From assembly GCA_031260095.1 (NCBI GenBank), contig JAIRKN010000090.1, forward strand, positions 1 through 11,310: DNA of 11,310 nt, written 5' to 3'. The position numbers were made by a program, and so were the translations under genes. Of the stretch, positions 7,601 to 11,310 are shown piece by piece. The DNA comes from Tannerella sp. (GTDB lineage Bacteria > Bacteroidota > Bacteroidia > Bacteroidales > Tannerellaceae). The notes beneath the pieces were generated by a model that saw nothing but the letters and a program-made list of their open reading frames with translations, was not told the origin of the DNA and did not search any database. Position 1 is the stretch's first letter, and every line of letters starts with the position of its first letter.

Positions 7601-10600
7601 ATATACACGATTATCCTGCACCATCGTTAACTGGAGGCCCAGCCCTCCACGATATTCCTCTTTAACCGGATAAGTAAGCTTAACCGGCGTCGTCCCTGTC
7701 TTCACCCATTCCGACTCCACAATCCGGTCATTGTGTATTAACTCACAATACACATACGAATCTTCGCGCCCTCCGGCCACCCAAAACTCCGCCTGATCAC
7801 CAGGCTCTCCGTCATTCTTCACAACCGTCAGCCATTCATCCATATTGGGAATCATCTCCGGCACATCGCCCGACAAATAAACATACCGTATATCCTCAAC
7901 CACGACCCCTTTCCTGTTATCAGCCGCAAGACAGATCTTATAATAACCGGATTGCTTCATAGAAGACAAATCAAGCATCTTACATTCCGATGTTTCTATC
8001 GTATATTCGGCAACGGTATTTAACTCTTCAAGTTTATCCGGGTTCAGTTCATCGCCGTACGCATCCAGCGGAAAATCCTTTCGGAATATATCTTCCGGGA
8101 TACTCTGAACATCCGTTTTAACATCCCACACACGTCTTCTCAATATATTTCCGGGAGTTTCCAGTGCAATAATCTTCACTTTCACCGAAGCCGGCGTAAA
8201 ATCTCCATTCAGATTTGTCGTTTCAACCGTATACTCACCTGATTTTCCGGTCAGCATCTTCTCCGGCAGACTTGTATTGATCAGCAGCGGTTTTTTCCCG
8301 GCATTCACCTGTACCGAGGCGCTCCGTGTTTCTCCGTTTACGTCCGTAACATCCGCCGTCACGGTATACGTATAGATCCGGTCGTCACCCACATCATCGG
8401 CCAGTGCAATAAATTCAATAGCGAAATCACCCTTTTCATCCGTCTTCACCGTTCCGTAACTTATTTCACGGCTATCGTTCACCGGCGGATACCAGTGGGA
8501 GTAATAACGCTCGCGTGTATTCCGAACAACCCTATACCTGACGACGGCATTATCAATCGCATAACCGGCCAGCGCCTTAGCATTTGCCGTCACCTTAACC
8601 GGTTTATTCAAAGCCGGATTTCCACCAACCGGATCAAACTTCACTTCGAACGCAGGCCTTTTATACTCTTCCACACGTATCGAAGTCGAGGCATAATACT
8701 TACATTCTATGCTCATATTACCATTCAGCAAACCTTGAGGAATCGCAAAACTTCCGTCTATACTGCCAAAATCATTGGATGTAAGGCGCTGTTCGGAAAC
8801 GACCTGCCGGTTCACATCAAGCAGACAGACATGCACCGTCGTTCCTTTCAGCAGTTCTTTGCCCTGACTGGCTTTCTGATGATAGAGAATCGCCTTAAAA
8901 TAGACCGTCTGTCCCGGACGATAAATAGAACGATCGGTAAATAAAACCGCACGGTTATAACTCTCCCGACTAATCTCCCGGTTATAACCGCTCCCGAACA
9001 CCAACAAATGATCATTCTTACAATCGACGCTATAATATTGATTATAGTAATATTCCGAAAGTTTCCTGCTTCGGGCCAGTCCGTTCTCATCACTTGTAAA
9101 TGTCGCCATTACCTGAGAGGTATCCCAGCTTCTCTTATACGCTTTCACCTTTGCCCCGTGAACCGGTCTACCGCTCTCCCGTTCGGTAACAACAACCGTC
9201 ATTGCCTGATCAATCATACGATCCTGTGCCGCCAGTGATGATACCTGCAACAACAACGAATGATATACGGAAGACGAATCCGCCGTATTTTCCGAATCCG
9301 AAACAATCACCATATAAAAACCTTTCTCGAACGGCCCCATCCCGATTTCCGTCGTATAATACTGATAATCCGTTTGCACCGGAAGCTTCAACTGCTCTTT
9401 GAGAGGCTCCACGTCGAGTTTTCGTATAAAATCGGGAAGATCATAATAATTATATGTATAATCAACGGCCTGTTCCTTCGTCAACCTGTATACGGTCTTA
9501 TACAATGTATCCACATTCCTGTAACCCAATAATGCGAGAAACGGCTTACCGGGAAGCTGTGTTCCTTCGAATCTTACATTCAACTCACGGCACAGGATAT
9601 TCTCCCGTAAGGCTTCGGCATTACTACTCAGTTGACCTGTATATTCCGTCGTCATACGCTCATACATATTATATGCTTTAGCATATCCGGATTTATTTTC
9701 CTGATTCTTATCAAACCGCCACTTCCTCCCCATATCCAGATAAAAACCGCCTGACCGGAGCAATACGGCCGCATTACTCTCATACGGTTTATAGACCTTA
9801 CTCATCCGGGCAAGCGCCTCTTCATACATCCTCTCATTATCCGCATAGCGCCCTTTATCCTTTAAATAAGCCATACGGCGCAGATCGACGTCCGTCAATG
9901 CGGTTACATCCTCATTCGCCTTTCCGAAAAGCGAACCGAAATTCGATCTATCCAGATGAAAGCGCAACAAATCCTGATAAGTCTTCAAAGACAGATACAC
10001 CGGCGAAAGACGATCTTCCGTCCGAATCGTCAACTTTGAAAACGCCTGTGCTTCCGCAAAATAATTCGGATCATTTGCGACAAACGTCTGTTGCGGGAGT
10101 GAATGTACATTATAATCGGACGCATAATAAGCCAGTGCCCTGTTAGCAAGCAGATCATAAAGAGTCGGCTGGTACACCGGATCATAGCCGGCCAGCAGGA
10201 TATCTTTATAACGGTCAACCGGCTCATTTTGCAGAATACCGGCATCCTGCAACGACAGATCATAATATTTAACAGCTTCCTCAGCCAGACTGCGTGCGTC
10301 CCATGTATGAATATCTTCCGGGTTGATCACCGTATTCGTAAGACGGCTAATCGTCCGGGCATTCCGGTTATAAAACTCCTCATACATCTGCCCGATCATC
10401 GAATAAACAATAGACCTGGCCGGCTGAGAGATTTTCTCCGCATCCATTTTCAGATCATTAAAGATCTTATTAGCCCCTTCGTCATTTTCTTCCGTAATAC
10501 CGGTACTGTTCATCCGAAAGATAACAGCTTTTATCAGTTGCTCATCATTCTCTTCGGCAAGTGCAGACTGATAGATCGAATCGACTTTCGGCAACAAAGA

Positions 10601-10750
10601 CTTAGGCAGCCCCTGCCGACGAAGTGAATCTATCGCGGCCCATTCTTCGACATACTTATTCATCTCCTTTTTCACAATTGGTTTGTTGTGCGACACACAA
10701 GCGGTAATAAATACCGGTACGATTGCTATTATATAAAAAACCTTCTTCAT
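4661..10750 (-). CDS. Alpha-2-macroglobulin family lipoprotein with intact thioester
   Basis: A 2029-residue bacterial alpha-2-macroglobulin, thought to trap proteases by a thioester-triggered conformational change and protect the cell envelope. I chose the start at 10750, not the in-frame ATG at 10798. From there the protein begins with the lipoprotein signal MKKVFYIIAIVPVFITAC, with lipobox ITAC and lipidated Cys18. The residues after Cys18 (VSHNKP) lack an acidic surface-export signal, so the periplasmic side of the outer membrane is likely. Order: a helical, repeat-like N-terminal region (about 20-400); a carboxypeptidase-regulatory-like segment (about 525-580); an MG2 signature, DRSIYRPGQTVYFKA (606-620); further macroglobulin domains; a Gly/Ala/Pro-rich linker (about 1188-1255), a bait-like position; the A2M domain from NETAFFYPKLR (about 1257); the thioester CAEQ (1483-1486) in the helical TED (FPWFDG downstream); and C-terminal macroglobulin domains. 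The frame is unbroken. The pbpC partner often found beside such genes is not in the window. Confidence 0.93.
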   Translation of the reverse strand: MKKVFYIIAIVPVFITACVSHNKPIVKKEMNKYVEEWAAIDSLRRQGLPKSLLPKVDSIYQSALAEENDEQLIKAVIFRMNSTGITEENDEGANKIFNDLKMDAEKISQPARSIVYSMIGQMYEEFYNRNARTISRLTNTVINPEDIHTWDARSLAEEAVKYYDLSLQDAGILQNEPVDRYKDILLAGYDPVYQPTLYDLLANRALAYYASDYNVHSLPQQTFVANDPNYFAEAQAFSKLTIRTEDRLSPVYLSLKTYQDLLRFHLDRSNFGSLFGKANEDVTALTDVDLRRMAYLKDKGRYADNERMYEEALARMSKVYKPYESNAAVLLRSGGFYLDMGRKWRFDKNQENKSGYAKAYNMYERMTTEYTGQLSSNAEALRENILCRELNVRFEGTQLPGKPFLALLGYRNVDTLYKTVYRLTKEQAVDYTYNYYDLPDFIRKLDVEPLKEQLKLPVQTDYQYYTTEIGMGPFEKGFYMVIVSDSENTADSSSVYHSLLLQVSSLAAQDRMIDQAMTVVVTERESGRPVHGAKVKAYKRSWDTSQVMATFTSDENGLARSRKLSEYYYNQYYSVDCKNDHLLVFGSGYNREISRESYNRAVLFTDRSIYRPGQTVYFKAILYHQKASQGKELLKGTTVHVCLLDVNRQVVSEQRLTSNDFGSIDGSFAIPQGLLNGNMSIECKYYASTSIRVEEYKRPAFEVKFDPVGGNPALNKPVKVTANAKALAGYAIDNAVVRYRVVRNTRERYYSHWYPPVNDSREISYGTVKTDEKGDFAIEFIALADDVGDDRIYTYTVTADVTDVNGETRSASVQVNAGKKPLLINTSLPEKMLTGKSGEYTVETTNLNGDFTPASVKVKIIALETPGNILRRRVWDVKTDVQSIPEDIFRKDFPLDAYGDELNPDKLEELNTVAEYTIETSECKMLDLSSMKQSGYYKICLAADNRKGVVVEDIRYVYLSGDVPEMIPNMDEWLTVVKNDGEPGDQAEFWVAGGREDSYVYCELIHNDRIVESEWVKTGTTPVKLTYPVKEEYRGGLGLQLTMVQDNRVYKSFQQISVPYTNKMLDVKLATFRDKLLPGESEVWTMSVSDKKDRKKTAEIVASLYDASLDAIQPHNWSDFSSLYGQYVNAYTYQWNTSSLQRLSQAKMYNNVSPASPQYTVFLTDLNWYDATYRNAFYANTPVFPLMVGRAARNETADDVLHEPELVAFGRAKATSAAPAMPEEKVMTGAGKAPTEVIREAGAPVDLTAVETRTNFNETAFFYPKLRTNENGEALIEFTMPEALTRWRLLSFAHTKDFKTGTYSNELVTRKQVAISANPPRFFRENDVIELTAKVNNLTASSLDGQALLRLYDAVTMKPVDDVLQSEETLPFNVKPGESAGLRWKLTIPTGLQAVVYKVTAQAGSHTDGEEKTLPVLTNSMLVTETLPFSVRAGQEKTFTFDKLAGSQSKTLRNHSLTLEFTSAPAWYAVQALPYIMEYPYECAEQIFSRYYANTLATTVVNKTPRIKQIFELWNAPALTSDLEKNRELKQVMLEETPWVVQAKNETERKKRIGLLFDLNRMSGELNRAFDKLKKVQNSDGGFPWFDGNPSNRYITQHIVAGMAHLKKLEAMQKKNMPDADAMVRDGLHYLDAEIWKDYDRLIRRKEDQEKQQISPIQLHYLYSCSFNGHQPDGKAKTAFDYYLMQTGEHWKKFSTYEKAMAALVLHRNDRPDKAMEIIRSLKEYAQQSEELGMYWKDNTAGYFWHQAPVETQAMLIEAFNEVAKDGDAVEEMKIWLLRNKQTNSWKTTKATSEAVYALLMTGGNLLDESKLLEVEIGGKPLAQVAKEEIKPEAGTGYVKTSWQGGEITPQMGELNVTNPNSKGIAWGGMYWQYFEQLDKITSAETNLKMNKQLFLRILTKKGEVLQPINETSQLNAGDLVRVRMELRADRDYEYVHLKDMRASGFEPASAHSGGRYQDGLWYYESVKDASTHFFITSLRKGTYVFEYDLRVSHVGDFSNGITTFQCMYAPEFSAHSEGIRVKVGGSEY

Positions 10751-10774
10751 AATATTCAGAAAAATACTTAGCCA

Positions 10775-10782
10775 CAAATTTA
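10775..10782 (-). promoter_or_regulatory. Possible -7 box upstream of the alpha-2-macroglobulin gene
   Basis: On the minus strand this reads TAAATTTG, matching TAnnTTTG, about 25 nt upstream of the chosen ATG. No TTTG is found at the proper -33 distance; the nearest is 30 bp away, with only a weak TTG at 13 bp. If used, the transcript would have a leader of about 20 nt and would exclude the upstream ATG at 10798, in agreement with the lipoprotein start. Confidence 0.3.
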
Positions 10783-10972
10783 ATAAAAGTTTCTGCAATA
10801 AATCACATAAATCAAATTATATCTCATTCTATTCTTAAGTGAGATGAAAAGGCGACAACATTCCGTCCCCTTTTTTCCCCATGAAATGTGGGCGGCTCCC
10901 GCAAGACGGCGAAGCTGTCTGACCCGCCATTGTAGCGCCCTGCCGGAAAAGCAAAGGGATCGTTCTCGTCTG

Positions 10973-11005
10973 GCGGTGCACCGTGAGCCTTCCACGGTGC
11001 ACCGC
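10973..11005. repeat. 13-bp perfect inverted repeat (hairpin, 7-nt loop)
   Basis: Left arm GCGGTGCACCGTG (10973-10985), loop AGCCTTC, right arm CACGGTGCACCGC (10993-11005). It overlaps the 21-bp tandem repeat. It could form a very stable stem in RNA from either strand, but no T-run follows in either direction, so it is not a typical intrinsic terminator. It lies between the partial upstream gene and the alpha-2-macroglobulin gene. Confidence 0.85.
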
Positions 11006-11015
11006 GAGCCTTCGA
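10974..11015. repeat. Two-unit 21-bp tandem repeat
   Basis: Unit one (10974-10994) and unit two (10995-11015) both begin CGGTGCACCG and match at 19 of 21 bases. Each unit contains the palindrome GGTGCACC. A two-unit array may vary in copy number between strains. Confidence 0.85.
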
Positions 11016-11019
11016 TGAG

Positions 11020-11035
11020 CCGTTAAGATTAACGG
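11020..11035. repeat. 7-bp inverted repeat with 2-nt gap
   Basis: CCGTTAA, GA, TTAACGG. A near-perfect palindrome of 16 bp just beyond the tandem repeat, which could be a protein binding dyad or part of the repeat cluster. No regulator is known. Confidence 0.5.
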
Positions 11036-11055
11036 GCGAAGCAGCGCCTGTACCA

Positions 11056-11164
11056 GTCATTGCGAACGGAGGCAAGGAGCGAGTTACCGGTGACACAGTA
11101 CTTGCCTCCGTCACCGGCAAAGGCATATCCTGAAGCAATCCGGATTGCTTCATAAAGTTATGAC
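11056..11164. repeat. Degenerate palindromic intergenic repeat element (about 109 bp)
   Basis: It begins GTCATTGCGAACGGAGGCAA and ends in ATGAC, so the outer 5 bases are inverted. Inside are CGGAGGCAAG (11067-11076) paired with CTTGCCTCCG (11101-11110), CCGGTGAC (11087-11094) paired with GTCACCGG (11110-11117), and a perfect 22-bp palindrome at 11131-11152 centred on ATCCGGAT. GTCATTGCGA and GAAGCAATCC resemble a common class of short dispersed intergenic repeats in many bacterial genomes (from memory). Here the usual junction appears interrupted by the ACCGGTGAC segment. It has no coding capacity. Confidence 0.55.
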
Positions 11165-11214
11165 GATGTTTTTGTTCCGGAAGGGTGGGGGGACTGTCGT
11201 CTTATCAGAACATT

Positions 11215-11310
11215 TTATTCTTCTTTTGAAATACTTTGGGGATGTACTTTAAAAGCATACTTTCCGGAAACAACTTCCAGTTGCCGGTAGCCCTCTTTCC
11301 AACCTTTATC
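11215..11310 (-). CDS. C-terminal end of an unidentified protein (5' partial)
   Basis: The minus-strand frame is open from the window edge to a TAA at 11215-11217, giving 31 residues that begin DKGWKEGYRQLEVV and end SISKEE. The composition looks like a normal protein end (alternating hydrophobic residues, charged tail), and codon use fits coding sequence. It is too short for me to recognise a family. It is on the same strand as the alpha-2-macroglobulin gene, but 464 bp of repeat-rich spacer separate them, so co-transcription is uncertain. Confidence 0.55.
   Translation of the reverse strand, partial: DKGWKEGYRQLEVVSGKYAFKVHPQSISKEE

Larger units (their letters stand above)
10751..11214. 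other. Repeat-dense non-coding spacer
   Basis: A stretch of 464 bases without a convincing gene, between the start of the alpha-2-macroglobulin gene and the stop of the partial gene on the same strand. The part near 10751-10845 is AT-rich and holds the likely promoter. The part from about 10850 to 11165 is abruptly GC-richer and is built of nested direct and inverted repeats (listed separately). Short ORFs run through it in both strands, but their peptide repeats (such as VHREPS) simply follow the DNA repeats. No tRNA, rRNA or riboswitch was recognised. Confidence 0.7.

Noticed and set aside
10751..10798. Earlier in-frame ATG adding 16 residues to the alpha-2-macroglobulin
   Set aside because: The later ATG gives a textbook lipoprotein signal with Cys18, and the possible -7 box lies between the two ATGs.
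11131..11152. Intrinsic terminator for the partial gene on the - strand
   Set aside because: The palindrome could form a stem, but no T-run follows it on either strand, and it fits better as part of a dispersed repeat.
10824..11153. 109-codon frame on the - strand in the repeat-rich spacer (and a 60-codon + frame)
   Set aside because: Its start lies in the 22-bp palindrome and its peptide repeats follow the DNA repeats. Likely a spurious ORF of the kind annotated in intergenic repeats, though presence of the same frame in many copies could be checked.

Overview
The window looks like chromosomal DNA of a Bacteroidales bacterium, plausibly Parabacteroides-like. The genus is a guess, and three points support the order. 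The very large lipoprotein alpha-2-macroglobulin is of the Bacteroidota type. The best promoter has the Bacteroidota form (TTTG at -33, TAnnTTTG at -7). Most genes lack a clear Shine-Dalgarno sequence.

Layout: (1) 1-993, + strand: the 3' part of a zinc-dependent, aryl/benzyl-alcohol-type alcohol dehydrogenase, cut at its 5' end by the window edge. (2) 994-1191: an AT-rich spacer with a (TA)n tract, a well-formed promoter (1109-1138) and a strong ribosome binding site. (3) 1192-4657, + strand: an AT-rich operon made of a 32-codon truncated copy of the 5' end of a saccharopine dehydrogenase-like gene, two GT4-type glycosyltransferases, and the full saccharopine dehydrogenase-like gene. (4) 4661-10750, - strand: one 2029-residue alpha-2-macroglobulin lipoprotein with an intact CAEQ thioester motif, ending 3 nt from the convergent dehydrogenase gene. 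(5) 10751-11214: a non-coding, repeat-dense spacer holding a 21-bp tandem repeat, a 13-bp perfect stem, and a roughly 109-bp degenerate palindromic element. (6) 11215-11310, - strand: the last 31 codons of an unidentified gene.

The most unusual structure is the flanked glycosyltransferase pair. The leader, ribosome binding site and first 22 codons of the dehydrogenase gene occur twice, at 1162-1257 and 3430-3526. About 93 of 98 aligned columns match, and the two coding differences are synonymous. Between the copies sit exactly two glycosyltransferase genes. The second one ends inside the downstream copy, so its stop codon overlaps the dehydrogenase ribosome binding site. The simplest reading is that a two-gene cassette entered the 5' end of the dehydrogenase gene. 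The promoter was left with a stub, and a duplicate start region was left in front of the full gene. The original promoter would then drive stub-GT-GT-dehydrogenase as one transcript. Recombination between the copies would remove 2269 or 2270 bp and restore promoter plus intact dehydrogenase. No recombinase or transposase is visible, so the mechanism is unknown.

Codon choice supports a mosaic. The dehydrogenase uses mostly AGA/AGG for Arg and CTT for Leu, the glycosyltransferases use mostly CGN, and the two outer genes are clearly richer in GC. No direct functional link between the operon and the alpha-2-macroglobulin is evident.
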